A stretch of DNA of 64,000 bases. Source: an uncultured Christensenella sp. (GTDB lineage: Bacteria; Bacillota; Clostridia; Christensenellales; Borkfalkiaceae). The stretch's first letter is position 1. Each line of letters starts with the position of its first letter. A program made the position numbers and the translations under genes. The notes beneath the pieces were generated by a model, which was not told where the DNA came from, made no database searches, and worked only from the letters and a program-made list of their open reading frames with translations. Shown here piece by piece: positions 46,078 through 56,375 of the stretch. The stretch spans positions 62,001 through 126,000 of the forward strand of contig CAJKUC010000002.1 of NCBI GenBank assembly GCA_905203015.1, in the 5' to 3' direction.

Positions 46078-46183
46078 AACCGAAAGCGCCGCTTTGGCTC
46101 TTTCCAGCGGAAAAACACTTTCGCAAACAGCGTTTTCAATCAACTTGCAACGGCGGCATCGCTCCGCCGGAAGAGGTAGTATC

Positions 46184-47638
<1,455 letters not shown>

Positions 47639-47694
47639 AGGAAACGACGACGGGGCGGCAGAACGGCGCGCCACGCCGTAAAAACGTAAAATTT

Positions 47695-47729
47695 AAGGGA
47701 AAGCGAAAACCGACTTGCTTTCCCTTTTT
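47695..47729 (+). terminator. Terminator of the rqcP-ispDF-radA operon
   Basis: AAGGGAAAGC (47695-47704) pairs perfectly with GCTTTCCCTT (47717-47726) and is followed by TTT; 57 bases after the radA stop. Confidence 0.9.
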
Positions 47730-47820
47730 ATTTTCCGTGCCGCTTAATTCTTCGCGCCGCCGCCCCGCCCGTCTGCCCGATCGATGAATTTCGCCTTGTT
47801 TTCCGGGCGTTTTTTCCGCC

Positions 47821-48345
47821 TCAGCCGAGCAGACCGCACCGACAAAAAACGGTGATCGTAACAAGCAGAAACGTCACGGAATAATACATCATGATAAACA
47901 TTCCCGCACCGAATTGCGCCCGTGAAAATTCGGAAGCCTCCCGTGAGTTTTCTGTCTTTTTGAAAATTCCCGTTTTCCGCGCCACGCGCAGAAAATACTT
48001 GCCGAGGAAAATCCCGCCGAACGCTACGCCGATTACGCAGATCAGCACGGGCACGGCAAGAATCGTGGCTTCGTCGAATTCTTTCGGGCAGGAGCCGGAA
48101 AAGAACGAAATCAAAGATACGGCGAAACAGAGCAGAACCGGCGCCGCGGTTTTCATTTCCAGCCGAAACAGCGACTTTTCCGCCGCCTGTTGCTTTTTCT
48201 TGCGATCGGGATCTTCTTCTTCGGGAATCGCTATTTTTTCCGCCCGCGAGGAAAACTTCTTTATTCCCGCAATCAACGCGACGGTAGACAGAATGAACGA
48301 CAGGCAGACCACAACATCGAGAAAGACGTTCAAAAAAGTTTTCAT
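47821..48345 (-). CDS. Small multi-helix membrane protein of unknown function
   Basis: Not recognised. From ATG 48345, after AGGAAAACGGC, the 174 residues begin MKTFLNVFLDVVVCLSFILS, a hydrophobic helix. A charged cytoplasmic stretch follows (EEEDPDRKKKQQAAEKS), then three more hydrophobic segments near 66-83, 93-113 and 146-168. Cysteines in SGSCPKEF may face outward. It follows the phosphoglycolate phosphatase-like gene by 20 bp on the same strand, and that gene lies 22 bp after the response regulator. Longer frames upstream of 48345 overlap that phosphatase and are not used. Confidence 0.6.
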   Translation of the reverse strand: MKTFLNVFLDVVVCLSFILSTVALIAGIKKFSSRAEKIAIPEEEDPDRKKKQQAAEKSLFRLEMKTAAPVLLCFAVSLISFFSGSCPKEFDEATILAVPVLICVIGVAFGGIFLGKYFLRVARKTGIFKKTENSREASEFSRAQFGAGMFIMMYYSVTFLLVTITVFCRCGLLG

Positions 48346-48365
48346 GCCGTTTTCCTGCCTTCGTT

Positions 48366-49031
48366 TCAAAAAATTTCGGAAGGATCCGAAACAATGCGGC
48401 TTGCGCCGTGCGCCGCAAGAAAATCTTTGTCTTTGAATCCCCAGCACACGGAAATGCACGGCAGGCGAGCGTTTTTCGCCGTTTCGATATCCACTTCGGA
48501 ATCTCCGATATACACGGCGTTTTTTCCGCCGAGCGTTCCGATGGCGGCAAACACGGAATCGGGCGCGGGCTTCTTTCGTATTCCCGCAGCCTCGTTTTCG
48601 CCGATCGCCACGCCCACCAGCGAGCCGAAATAACGACGGCAAAGTTCTTTCGTGGCAAAATCCGCCTTATTCGACACCACGGCGGTTTTCTTTCCCGCCG
48701 CGCACAGCCTTCTCAGCATTTCTTCCACGCCCGCGTACGGCGCGGTGTGATCGGATAAATGTTTCGCGTAATGCTCTTTGAAATACCCGAACGCGGTTTG
48801 AAATTTTTTCTCTTCCGCCGCGCTTTCCGTCCCGCTCTCTTTCATATCCAGCGCTCGGAGCATCAATAATCTTATGCCGTTGCCCACGAACGAACGTACC
48901 TCGTCTTTCGTCCGTTCTTTATGCCCCGCAAAGCGCATTGCCGCGTTTACGGAAATCGTAAGATCTTCCAACGTATTCAGCAGCGTTCCGTCGAGATCGA
49001 AAACGTATGTATCGTAATTTTCGTAAATCAT
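48366..49031 (-). CDS. HAD hydrolase, phosphoglycolate phosphatase-like
   Basis: ATG 49031, after AGGTGAAAAT, gives 221 residues. HAD motifs: I YVFDLDGTLLNTLEDL, II AVVSNKADF, III lysine in RKKPAPDSV, IV YIGDSEVDIETAK. The helical C1-type cap lies between motif I and II, as in Gph/PpaX phosphatases. Candidate roles are 2-phosphoglycolate detoxification or pyrophosphate hydrolysis; the sequence does not decide. It lies 22 bp downstream of the response-regulator gene. Confidence 0.88.
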   Translation of the reverse strand: MIYENYDTYVFDLDGTLLNTLEDLTISVNAAMRFAGHKERTKDEVRSFVGNGIRLLMLRALDMKESGTESAAEEKKFQTAFGYFKEHYAKHLSDHTAPYAGVEEMLRRLCAAGKKTAVVSNKADFATKELCRRYFGSLVGVAIGENEAAGIRKKPAPDSVFAAIGTLGGKNAVYIGDSEVDIETAKNARLPCISVCWGFKDKDFLAAHGASRIVSDPSEIF

Positions 49032-49053
49032 ATTTTCACCTGTGCGCATATAT

Positions 49054-49704
49054 TCAGCCGAGCGCTTTTTTCACGGCGGCAAGAAACGAGGCGCGGTTAT
49101 CGCTGCCCGTTTTGACGTAAATCGCGGAAATGTAATTTCTCGCCGTTCCCTCCGAAAGTTTCAGCGCGGAAGAAATCTGCCGATTCGTAAAACCTTCGTA
49201 CATCATCAGCGCGATTTCCGTTTCTCTTTCCGATAAGGAAAACGCGCGTTTCAGACGGATTTCGCGGTTTGAAGATACGTCTTTCGCCGCGTCCGCGATC
49301 CGCTTCGCTATTTTCGCGGGCAGAATCGTATCCCCCGCACAGGCGTTTTTCACGGCGTCGATCAGAGCGGAAGAACCGATGTCTTTCAGCAGATACCCCG
49401 AAGCCCCGTGATTGATCGCGTTCAGAATATAATCGCTGTCGTCGAACGTGGTGAGCACGATCACTTTCGTTTCGGGAAATTCCGCCTTGATCCGCTGCGT
49501 TGCCACCACGCCGTTCATATTCGGCATGCGGATATCCATCAGCACCACGTCGGGGCGGTATACGCGGCATTTTTCTATCGCCGCCGCGCCGTCGGCGGCA
49601 ATCCCCGCCACTTCGATTTCTGCGTCCGTTTCCAGCACGCTTTTGATTCCTTCCGCCAATATCGTCTGATCGTCGACGATCAGCACCTTGATTTTCTCTG
49701 CCAT
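49054..49704 (-). CDS. NarL/LuxR-family response regulator
   Basis: ATG 49704 is preferred, with GGGAG nine bases upstream, over ATG 49713. The 216-residue protein has a receiver domain (VLIVDDQTILAEGIKSVLE, phospho-acceptor in VVLMDIRMPNMNG near 56, TTFDD, KDIGSS) and a LuxR helix-turn-helix (LSERETEIALMMYEGFTNRQ, LSEGTARNYISAI). It overlaps the histidine-kinase gene, so the two form a coupled pair. Target genes are not visible except possibly its own promoter repeats at 51354-51399. Confidence 0.94.
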   Translation of the reverse strand: MAEKIKVLIVDDQTILAEGIKSVLETDAEIEVAGIAADGAAAIEKCRVYRPDVVLMDIRMPNMNGVVATQRIKAEFPETKVIVLTTFDDSDYILNAINHGASGYLLKDIGSSALIDAVKNACAGDTILPAKIAKRIADAAKDVSSNREIRLKRAFSLSERETEIALMMYEGFTNRQISSALKLSEGTARNYISAIYVKTGSDNRASFLAAVKKALG

Positions 49705-49709
49705 TTCTT

Positions 49710-51233
49710 TCATCTCCCGTCCGCAAGACGTTCCGTATCCGCTTCCGTGTCTTTTCCGCGCCGATCCGTTTTTTCCGCCGCTTTTCCGTCGCTTGTTCCG
49801 TCTTGCGTTTCCGCCGCGGGCACAACGATCGCTATTTCAAAACCGCCCTCTTCGTCTCCCGTAAAAGTCACGCTTCCGCCGAGGCTTTTCGCACGTTCTT
49901 CCATACCCGTCAGGCCGAACCCTTTTTTAAAGTTTTTCGCCACGCCTCTTCCGTTATCCGAAAGCAGAAAACCGATTTCGCCGTCGCGTTTTTTACACTC
50001 GAAATAAAACGCCGTCGCGCCGCCGTGGCGAAGCCCGTTGGAGATTCCCTCTTTCAGCGAATTGCACAGGAAACGGAATACGGCAGGCGACACGTCCGCG
50101 TCGTCCACGTCGAAACGGATCGCTATCCCCGTGCCGTCGCACGATTCGCGCACGATCGCGAGAAGCGCCTCTTTCAAAGTGACGTTTTCCTGCGCGCCGG
50201 AAAGAAGGTGAACGCTTTCGCGCAGTTCTTCCAGCGCATGTTTCGCCTGCAGATTCGCCGCAACGATACGATTTTTCGCCTCCGCGGGATTCTTATCGAT
50301 CACGAGTTTCGCCGCCTCCGTCTGCATGATCACCGTGGTGATCGAATGCCCCGCCGTATCGTGAATATCCTTGGCGATCCGTTGCCGCTCTTCGATCGCG
50401 GTGGCTTCCGCGAGATCCGCATATGCTTTTTCGAGGCGTTCATTGCTTTCGTCGAGCCTGCGGAGCGTTTCCGAAAGGCGCACGGACTGTCTGTAAAAAC
50501 GCACTCCGAACGTTACGGCAATAAAATGCACGCATAAGATCACGAGATCGTTGAACGACTGCGCCAGAACGCCCCACATCGATCCGCTCGTTTCCCTGAT
50601 AAGCCCCGATACCCACATCGTTACGATGTACACCACAAGCGAGACAAAACACCCGAGAAACGAAGCGGTCATTTTTTCCGCGCTCAGGTAATAATCCGTA
50701 AGAATAATCATATACAGCGTGGAAAGGTATCGGCTGCCCGTTACCGCGGTGAGAAAAAACGCCGCAATGCCGTCGAGGCAATAACACCAGAGTTTCGCCC
50801 TGAATTTTTTCAGAGCCGCAATGCGCACGATTTCCGCCGCAGTGAGCGTCAGCACGGAAACGCAGACGACGGCAAGCCCCGCGTACGCATGCTCTCTGCG
50901 CGCATACGCGATCTGCGGAATCAGAATAAACGATTCGATCACCAGCATAAAAACGAACAGCATAATTTTTCCGAGCAAAAAATACGTGGACGCGTTTCGC
51001 CAGTCGAGAGATTCCAGAAGCGCGCGCACGGCGTTCTTTTCTTTTTTCGCGTTCTCTTTTTCTTCTTCGCCGTTACTCTGCACCGTTTCGCTCTTCTTTT
51101 CCCGTTCGTCCGCTTCGTACGCGGCAATATCCGCAGGCTCTTTCGGAAAAATTCCGCCACGAGCAGACGATTCACCGCGTTTTTCGTTTTCTTCGTATTT
51201 TGTTTCCGATTTTGTTTCCGTATTTTTTTTCAT
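49710..51233 (-). CDS. Sensor histidine kinase, HisKA_3 (LiaS/DesK-like)
   Basis: ATG 51233 gives 507 residues. The first 90 are an unusual Glu/Lys-rich cytoplasmic extension. Six hydrophobic helices follow at about 93-260 with short loops, so the signal is likely sensed in or at the membrane. The dimerisation helix has RQRIAKDIHDTAGHSITTVI with the phospho-histidine, and the ATPase domain has SDNGRGV and GFGLTGMEERAKSLGGS. Another low-complexity tail of charged residues ends the chain. The response regulator overlaps downstream. Confidence 0.92.
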   Translation of the reverse strand: MKKNTETKSETKYEENEKRGESSARGGIFPKEPADIAAYEADEREKKSETVQSNGEEEKENAKKEKNAVRALLESLDWRNASTYFLLGKIMLFVFMLVIESFILIPQIAYARREHAYAGLAVVCVSVLTLTAAEIVRIAALKKFRAKLWCYCLDGIAAFFLTAVTGSRYLSTLYMIILTDYYLSAEKMTASFLGCFVSLVVYIVTMWVSGLIRETSGSMWGVLAQSFNDLVILCVHFIAVTFGVRFYRQSVRLSETLRRLDESNERLEKAYADLAEATAIEERQRIAKDIHDTAGHSITTVIMQTEAAKLVIDKNPAEAKNRIVAANLQAKHALEELRESVHLLSGAQENVTLKEALLAIVRESCDGTGIAIRFDVDDADVSPAVFRFLCNSLKEGISNGLRHGGATAFYFECKKRDGEIGFLLSDNGRGVAKNFKKGFGLTGMEERAKSLGGSVTFTGDEEGGFEIAIVVPAAETQDGTSDGKAAEKTDRRGKDTEADTERLADGR

Positions 51234-51353
51234 GCCGTTTTCCCGCACGCCGCCGCTCTCTCATTTTTTCGTGTGTCCGGCGCGACTCTTTCTATCGTGT
51301 GTGCGGAAAAAATCCGTTTTTGCACGACGGGCGCACGATACTTCTGTTTTTTA

Positions 51354-51399
51354 CGAAAATATTTTAACACACGTTTTCACAAAAATATTTTAACACACG
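51354..51399 (-). repeat. Direct repeat in the kinase promoter
   Basis: CGAAAATATTTTAACACACG (51354-51373) and CAAAAATATTTTAACACACG (51380-51399) differ at one base with a 26-bp period. The second copy contains the -10 box of the promoter below, so it may bind the response regulator or be a duplicated promoter end. Confidence 0.75.
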
Positions 51400-51415
51400 G
51401 CAAAAAAAAAGTCAA
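51387..51415 (-). promoter_or_regulatory. Promoter of the two-component operon
   Basis: On the minus strand TTGACT (51410-51415) and TAAAAT (51387-51392) with a 17-base spacer, about 150 bases before the kinase ATG. Confidence 0.65.
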
Positions 51416-51518
51416 CGATCTGCCCGCTTTAAGAACGGCGATAGTCGAAAATACGGCAGCATTTTTTCTCCTCTTTCATCTTTTTTCAGATTTTTCGGAA
51501 TTTTCCTTAGCATTTTCG

Positions 51519-51547
51519 TTTACCGCGACGGTAAAAAAGTGTATAAT
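51519..51547 (+). promoter_or_regulatory. Promoter of the pepV-like gene
   Basis: TTTACC (51519-51524) and TATAAT (51542-51547) with a 17-base spacer, 38 bases before the ATG at 51586. Confidence 0.75.
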
Positions 51548-51585
51548 AAATATTGAAAAAATGAATTTTTACGGAGGCTGAAATT

Positions 51586-52992
51586 ATGGCTCATGCAACT
51601 GAAAAATATTTCAACGACGTCGTTGCTTCGATTGTGGACGTCGTGAAATTCGATACTTCTTTAAAACCCGCCGAGGGCGATTGCCCTTTCGGCAAAGAAA
51701 CGGCGGACTGCCTGCATTATTTTCTCGATCTCGCTTCAAAAATGGGATTTGAAACGCACAATTACGACAACTATGTCGGCGAAGTGATCTTCGGCGAAGG
51801 AAAGCCCCTCGCCATTCTCGCGCACCTCGACGTAGTACCGGCGGGCGACGGCTGGTCGCATCCTCCTTTCGGCGGAGAAATCGACGACGAAGTTTCCGAC
51901 GGCGGCATCGGCGGAATGAAAATCTGGGGGCGCGGCACGATGGACGACAAAGGTCCCGCGATCGCTACGTTGTACGCCATGAAAGCGCTGAAAGACGAAG
52001 GGTTCATTCCGAAACGGCAGATTAAATTCATCGTGGGCTGCAACGAAGAAACGGGCTGGGCGTGCCTGAAACATTACGAAAAAGTGGCGGAAATGCCCGA
52101 AGAAGGTTTTTCGCCCGACGCTTCTTTCCCCGCAATTTACGCGGAAAAAGGAATCATACACTGCAACGCGTATTTCCCCGTCAGCCCCGATTCGTTCGTA
52201 TCTCTGTCGGCGGGCGAAGCGGCGAATATGGTCTGCGCGAAAGCGAGCGCCGTACTCACCGAAAAATCGGCAAAATACATTGCCGATTACGAAAAGAATG
52301 CGGAAAAACAAGTGTCTTCCGACACCACGACAGACGGCAAAGCCGAAGGTAAACGCGCCGCGCATATAGCGAAAAACGGCGCGAAATGGGAATACGATCC
52401 CGCCACCCGCACGATCACGTTCACGGGCAAATCCGCGCACGGCTCCACGCCCGAAAAAGGCGTGAACGCGCTGGAAGCGCTGCTCGATTTCGCCTCCGCT
52501 TTCGACGCGGGCTGCAAAAAAGCCTATGATCTGCTTTGCGCCGACGAATACCGCCTGCGTGAAATGCGCGACGAAACGGGGTTGCTCACCATGTCCCCCG
52601 ACGTGGCGAAAATCGAGGACGGTGCGCTTGTCGTCACCACGGACATTCGTTTTCCCGCCACGCACAAGGCGGAAGAAGTGCGCGAAGCGTTTGAAAAATC
52701 GGGCGTAAAATTCGAGTTTACACACTATCAACAGCCGCTTTACAACGACCCGAACGGCTCTTTGATCTCCACTTTGATGAAAGTGTACAACGCGCATACG
52801 GGCAAGAACGAAAAAGCGATCGCGATCGGCGGCGGAACGTATGCCCGCGCATTGAAATGCGGCTGCGGATTCGGGCCCGAAATGGAAGACGAAGAATCCA
52901 CGATTCATCAGGCGAACGAATACGTTACGTTCGATCGCATCCGCATGATGTGCGAAGTGTATTACGACTGCATTAAAGAACTGACGAAATAA
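51586..52992 (+). CDS. pepV: M20 dipeptidase (PepV-like)
   Basis: Zinc dipeptidase of the M20A family, acting on a range of dipeptides in the cytoplasm. The 468-residue protein has the first metal motif LAILAHLDVVPAGDGW, the bridging aspartate in GRGTMDDKGPA, the catalytic Glu in CNEETGWACLK, and AIGGGTYARAL near 425. The lid domain (about 180-380) is the long PepV type. ACGGAGGCTGAAATT precedes the ATG. It is a single-gene unit with its own promoter and terminator. Confidence 0.93.
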   Translation: MAHATEKYFNDVVASIVDVVKFDTSLKPAEGDCPFGKETADCLHYFLDLASKMGFETHNYDNYVGEVIFGEGKPLAILAHLDVVPAGDGWSHPPFGGEIDDEVSDGGIGGMKIWGRGTMDDKGPAIATLYAMKALKDEGFIPKRQIKFIVGCNEETGWACLKHYEKVAEMPEEGFSPDASFPAIYAEKGIIHCNAYFPVSPDSFVSLSAGEAANMVCAKASAVLTEKSAKYIADYEKNAEKQVSSDTTTDGKAEGKRAAHIAKNGAKWEYDPATRTITFTGKSAHGSTPEKGVNALEALLDFASAFDAGCKKAYDLLCADEYRLREMRDETGLLTMSPDVAKIEDGALVVTTDIRFPATHKAEEVREAFEKSGVKFEFTHYQQPLYNDPNGSLISTLMKVYNAHTGKNEKAIAIGGGTYARALKCGCGFGPEMEDEESTIHQANEYVTFDRIRMMCEVYYDCIKELTK

Positions 52993-53070
52993 AATTATTA
53001 CGAAAAACGAACGAAAACCGAAAATAAACAAGCACCGAACGGAGCAAAATCATTCGTTTCAAACTCAAAG

Positions 53071-53116
53071 CCCCCGCTTTTCCGATAAAAATCGGAATCG
53101 CGGGGATTTTGTTTTA
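53071..53116 (+). terminator. Terminator between pepV and dinB
   Basis: CCCCGC...GCGGGG outer stem with an inner CCGAT/ATCGG stem, followed by ATTTTGTTTT. It ends pepV and can also serve the convergent dinB less efficiently. Confidence 0.85.
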
Positions 53117-53124
53117 TTGCAATG

Positions 53125-54345
53125 TCAGTCCTTTCGGTGTTCTATATCCGCGCCGATCAGCGATTCGTCCTCCATCACGATTCCCCTTTGCACTTTCGCG
53201 TAGCCGTACTTTTTCCGTATTTCCGCCACCGCGTCTTCCGCGCGCCGTCGCTTTTCGTAATTATCCCGCGCGCCGCCTACGCCGCCCAAAGAAAGTTGTT
53301 CTACGTTGAAATCGAAATCGGATACCGCAACGCCGAGCATATGCGCGTTTGTGGCGGCAGACACCGATTCCGTATACAATTCAAACGCCGCCTTTGCTAT
53401 ATCTTCACAAAGCGCGGTGGGCGCGATTTTTTTCTGCCGCGTGATTTCACGCAAATTTTCGTCTTTCACCGTAATATGCACCGTGGAGCATTTTCCCACG
53501 TCGGCCTCGCGAAGCCTCGAAGCGACGCTTTCCGAAAGCACGTAAAAATGTCTTTTCACGCTTTCGGCGTCATTGATATCGTACGGCAACGTCATGGAAT
53601 TTCCGATCGATTTTATTTCGTCGGATTCTTTCTTCACTTCTTCGTTGTTTTCGCCTCGCGCGTTGGCGGAAAGAATCGCCCCGCGTTTGCCGAAAAGCCG
53701 GGTTAAAAGAGCCACGTCCGCCACAGCAAGATCTCCGATCGTGCGGATACCTCTTTTTTTCAGCGCTTCGCCCGTGGCGTTGCCCACGTACAAAAGATCG
53801 GATACGGGCAATGGGTATACCTTCCGCATATAGTTTTCTCGGGAAATCACGGTGACCGCGTCGGGCTTTTTCATCTCGGAAGCGAGTTTTGCGTAAATCT
53901 TATTAAACGACACGCCGATCGACACGGTGATCTTCAATTCGTTTTTCACGGCGTTTCTGATCTCTTCCGCGATCTTTTCCCCGCCGCCGAAAAGGCGTTC
54001 GCTCTCCGTTACGTCCATCGCGCATTCGTCGATGGAAAGCGGCTCGATCACATCGGTGTAACGCGCATAAATTTCCCGCACGGCTTTCGAGTAACGATTG
54101 TACTCCGAAAAATGCGTAGGCACGCGCAGAACGTGCGGGCATTTCTTCAACGCCGAATACACCGTTTCCGCCGTTCGTATTCCGTATTTTTTCGCCTCTT
54201 CGTTTTTCGCGAATACCACCCCGCGCCGTTCCTTCGGATCGCCGCAGACGATCAGCGGCTTCCCCGCATATTCGGGATGCAAAGCCGTTTCCACGGAAGC
54301 GAAAAAATTATTCAGATCGGAATATAAAATCACGCGTTCTTTCAT
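53125..54345 (-). CDS. dinB: DNA polymerase IV (Y family)
   Basis: Error-prone translesion polymerase, 406 residues. The N-terminal catalytic motif is VILYSDLNNFFASVE with the metal aspartate, SIDECAMDVT holds the second acidic pair, and VSIGVSFNKIYAKLASEMKK follows. The little-finger domain spans about 240-350. VEQLSLGG near the C-terminus fits the beta-clamp-binding QLSLF motif. AGAGGAACG precedes the ATG. No LexA box of the Bacillus type (GAAC/GTTC) is visible upstream. Instead the promoter lies in an operator block shared with the PadR coiled-coil gene. Confidence 0.93.
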   Translation of the reverse strand: MKERVILYSDLNNFFASVETALHPEYAGKPLIVCGDPKERRGVVFAKNEEAKKYGIRTAETVYSALKKCPHVLRVPTHFSEYNRYSKAVREIYARYTDVIEPLSIDECAMDVTESERLFGGGEKIAEEIRNAVKNELKITVSIGVSFNKIYAKLASEMKKPDAVTVISRENYMRKVYPLPVSDLLYVGNATGEALKKRGIRTIGDLAVADVALLTRLFGKRGAILSANARGENNEEVKKESDEIKSIGNSMTLPYDINDAESVKRHFYVLSESVASRLREADVGKCSTVHITVKDENLREITRQKKIAPTALCEDIAKAAFELYTESVSAATNAHMLGVAVSDFDFNVEQLSLGGVGGARDNYEKRRRAEDAVAEIRKKYGYAKVQRGIVMEDESLIGADIEHRKD

Positions 54346-54384
54346 CGTTCCTCTTTTCGCCCGCTCCTTAATTTTCTCGTTTTC

Positions 54385-54420
54385 ATTATTATGCGTGGCA
54401 TAAATATTATATCTGACATA
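54385..54420 (-). promoter_or_regulatory. dinB promoter embedded in a 36-bp operator block
   Basis: On the minus strand the block starts TATGTCAGA (54412-54420), contains TATAAT (54406-54411), and ends TGCCACGCATAATAAT (54385-54400). The plus-strand view shows the inverted repeat TTATGC-GTG-GCATAA. Thirty-one of 36 positions match the block at 11862-11897. No good -35 box is present. The transcript leader to the ATG at 54345 would be about 55 bases. Confidence 0.7.
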
Positions 54421-54443
54421 GCACGTTTTTGGCGGAATTTCGG

Positions 54444-54641
54444 CCGAAACAACCGATTTTTACCCCATTTTGCGCCTTTTTATTGCTATGCTTGGCATAA
54501 CAGTTATGCGTAGCAGAGTACTTTCTTGCCCCGAAGCGAGAAATCGCAAGGTTTGCGCTTCCGGGCGGCGATTTTTCGCCGTTTCCTTTAATTTCGGCTT
54601 TTGACGGACGTTTCATACGGAAAACAACGAATTTTTACCCC
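54444..54641 (+). repeat. Imperfect direct repeat in the dinB upstream gap
   Basis: CCGAAACAACCGATTTTTAC followed by CCC (54444-54466) recurs as ACGGAAAACAACGAATTTTT followed by ACCCC (54617-54641). Apart from these, the operator blocks and the terminator at 54751-54780, the gap 54346-54824 holds no credible gene. Confidence 0.55.
54486..54520 (-). promoter_or_regulatory. Upstream operator block of dinB
   Basis: Two further inverted-repeat sites, CTATGCTTGGCATAA (54486-54500) and TTATGCGTAGCA (54504-54515), end at TACTCTGC (minus strand, 54513-54520). The same octamer begins the upstream block of the PadR coiled-coil gene at 11761. In both places it lies 100-101 bp from the promoter block. 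Confidence 0.6.
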
Positions 54642-54750
54642 GTGCAAACGGTTCTACTCTTTTTCGCGCCGTTTCCGCCTTATGCCGGAAATATTTACAC
54701 GGCAACCCGCTATAAAACAAAATTTTACGTTTTTTCGCCGCAATTATTTC

Positions 54751-54780
54751 AAAGCGGGCGGGAAACAGATTCCCGCCCGC
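54751..54780 (-). terminator. Terminator of the M18 aminopeptidase gene
   Basis: GCGGGCGGGAA pairs with TTCCCGCCCGC around ACAGA (54754-54780), followed on the minus strand by TTTG; 44 bases after the stop. Confidence 0.75.
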
Positions 54781-54824
54781 CGCGATCAGACGTATTTACG
54801 TATTACAACCCGAAAAATCGGAAA

Positions 54825-56201
54825 TTACTTCATAAACGCTCTGCAAGCGAGGTACATTTCGTATACGTCCGCTTTCGAGATCACTTCATAAGGCGCGTGC
54901 ATGGAAACCACGGCAACGCCGATATCCACCGTGTCGATATTCATCTTCGCGATATATTTCGCCACGGTGCCGCCGCCGCCCTGATCCACTTTACCGAGTT
55001 CGCCCGTCTGCCAGATCACGCCTTCGTCGTTGAAGATCTTTCTGATTTCCGCCATAAATTCTGCGGAAGCGTCGTTCGAGCCGCTCTTACCGCGTGCGCC
55101 CGTAAATTTCGTAAGTCCCGCGCCGCAGGAAACGTACGTGGAATTCATGGGTTCGTTCACGTCTTTGAAATTCGGATCGTACGCCGCGTTCACGTCGGCG
55201 GAAAGGCATTTGGAGTGAGCGCGGATCACAGCCGACGTAGTGCCGAACGAATCGGCGATCGCGTCGATCAGATCGGTGAAAATCGCGCACTGCATGCCCG
55301 TCGTACCTTCGCTGCCGATTTCTTCCTTATCCGCAAGCACCACCATCACCGTCTTTCCGTCGGTTTCGGTATCCAGGAGCGCGGTGTATGCGGGATACGA
55401 GCAAACGCGGTCGTCATGCCCGTACGCGCCGATCAACGCTCTGTCGAAGCCGATGTCGCGTGCCTTGAACGCGGGAACGAGGGAAAGTTCGGCGGAAAGG
55501 AAATCCTCTTCCTTGATTCCGTATTTTTCGTTGAGAATATGAAGCAGGTTTTCTTTCACCGTTTTATCGCCGTCTTCTTTCGCCGCCGTATACGGAATAT
55601 TGCCCAGCCAGATATTCAGATCTTCGCCGGTGAACGCTTCCGCAAGCGTTTTCGTGCTTTGTTTCTGCGCAAGGTGCGGCAGAAGATCGCTGATATAGAA
55701 CACGGGATCGCCTTCATCCTCGCCGATTTTCACTTCCACTTTGCTGCCGTCGCCGAGCACCACCGCGCCGTGCAACGCAAGCGGAATCGTCGTCCACTGA
55801 TACTTTTTGATTCCGCCGTAATAATGCGTTTTGGCAAGCGCGATCCCGTCGGATTCGTACAAGGGCACCTGCTTGAAATCGAGCCTCGGGCTGTCGATAT
55901 GCGAAGCCACGATACGGATTCCGTTTTTCTTTACGTCGTCGGTTCCCACGCGGATCAGATAAATGTTCTTTCCGCGGTTGTTGTAATACACCTTATCGCC
56001 CGCTTTCAGTTTCGTACCGAATTCATAGGGCTTATAGCCGCGTTTTTCCGCTTCCGCCGCCACGTATGCGCAGGCTTCACGCTCCGTTTTCGCGCCGTCG
56101 ATGAATTTCTTGTAGCCGTCCGCATAAGAGAAGATTTCTTTCATCGTCTTCTTATCCGCCACTTCGTACACGTTCGTTCTTTTGTATGCAAGTTCGCTCA
56201 T
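54825..56201 (-). CDS. M18-family aminopeptidase
   Basis: Zinc aminopeptidase, typically removing N-terminal acidic or aliphatic residues in the cytoplasm and assembling as a large tetrahedral dodecamer. The 458-residue protein shows IVASHIDSPRLDFKQVPLYE with the first metal histidine, TTIPLALHGAVVL, the catalytic Glu pair in VVLADKEEIGSEGTTGMQCA, GYGHDDRVCS-type AYGHDDRVCSYPAYTALLD, and VSMHAPYEVISKADVYEMYL at the end. It is monocistronic by its neighbours' spacing. ACGGAGGTATTTAATAAA precedes the ATG. Confidence 0.95.
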   Translation of the reverse strand: MSELAYKRTNVYEVADKKTMKEIFSYADGYKKFIDGAKTEREACAYVAAEAEKRGYKPYEFGTKLKAGDKVYYNNRGKNIYLIRVGTDDVKKNGIRIVASHIDSPRLDFKQVPLYESDGIALAKTHYYGGIKKYQWTTIPLALHGAVVLGDGSKVEVKIGEDEGDPVFYISDLLPHLAQKQSTKTLAEAFTGEDLNIWLGNIPYTAAKEDGDKTVKENLLHILNEKYGIKEEDFLSAELSLVPAFKARDIGFDRALIGAYGHDDRVCSYPAYTALLDTETDGKTVMVVLADKEEIGSEGTTGMQCAIFTDLIDAIADSFGTTSAVIRAHSKCLSADVNAAYDPNFKDVNEPMNSTYVSCGAGLTKFTGARGKSGSNDASAEFMAEIRKIFNDEGVIWQTGELGKVDQGGGGTVAKYIAKMNIDTVDIGVAVVSMHAPYEVISKADVYEMYLACRAFMK

Positions 56202-56375
56202 TTTATTAAATACCTCCGTAAATTTTCTTTCGTTTAATACCTTTTATAATATGCCGCGATTACGTCGCTTTTCATATTCGTAATGTAAATTTCCGCCGAA
56301 ATGTAAACCATCGCAGATTTTTTTACGCCCGATCGCCCTGTTCCCGCCGTTTTTAAAGCAGAATTCGTATGCGGA

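Noticed and set aside
54346..54530. SOS (LexA) box upstream of dinB
   Set aside because: No GAAC/GTTC-type dyad is present. The repeats are of TATGYC/GRCATA type, so LexA control is not supported, although an unusual LexA cannot be excluded.
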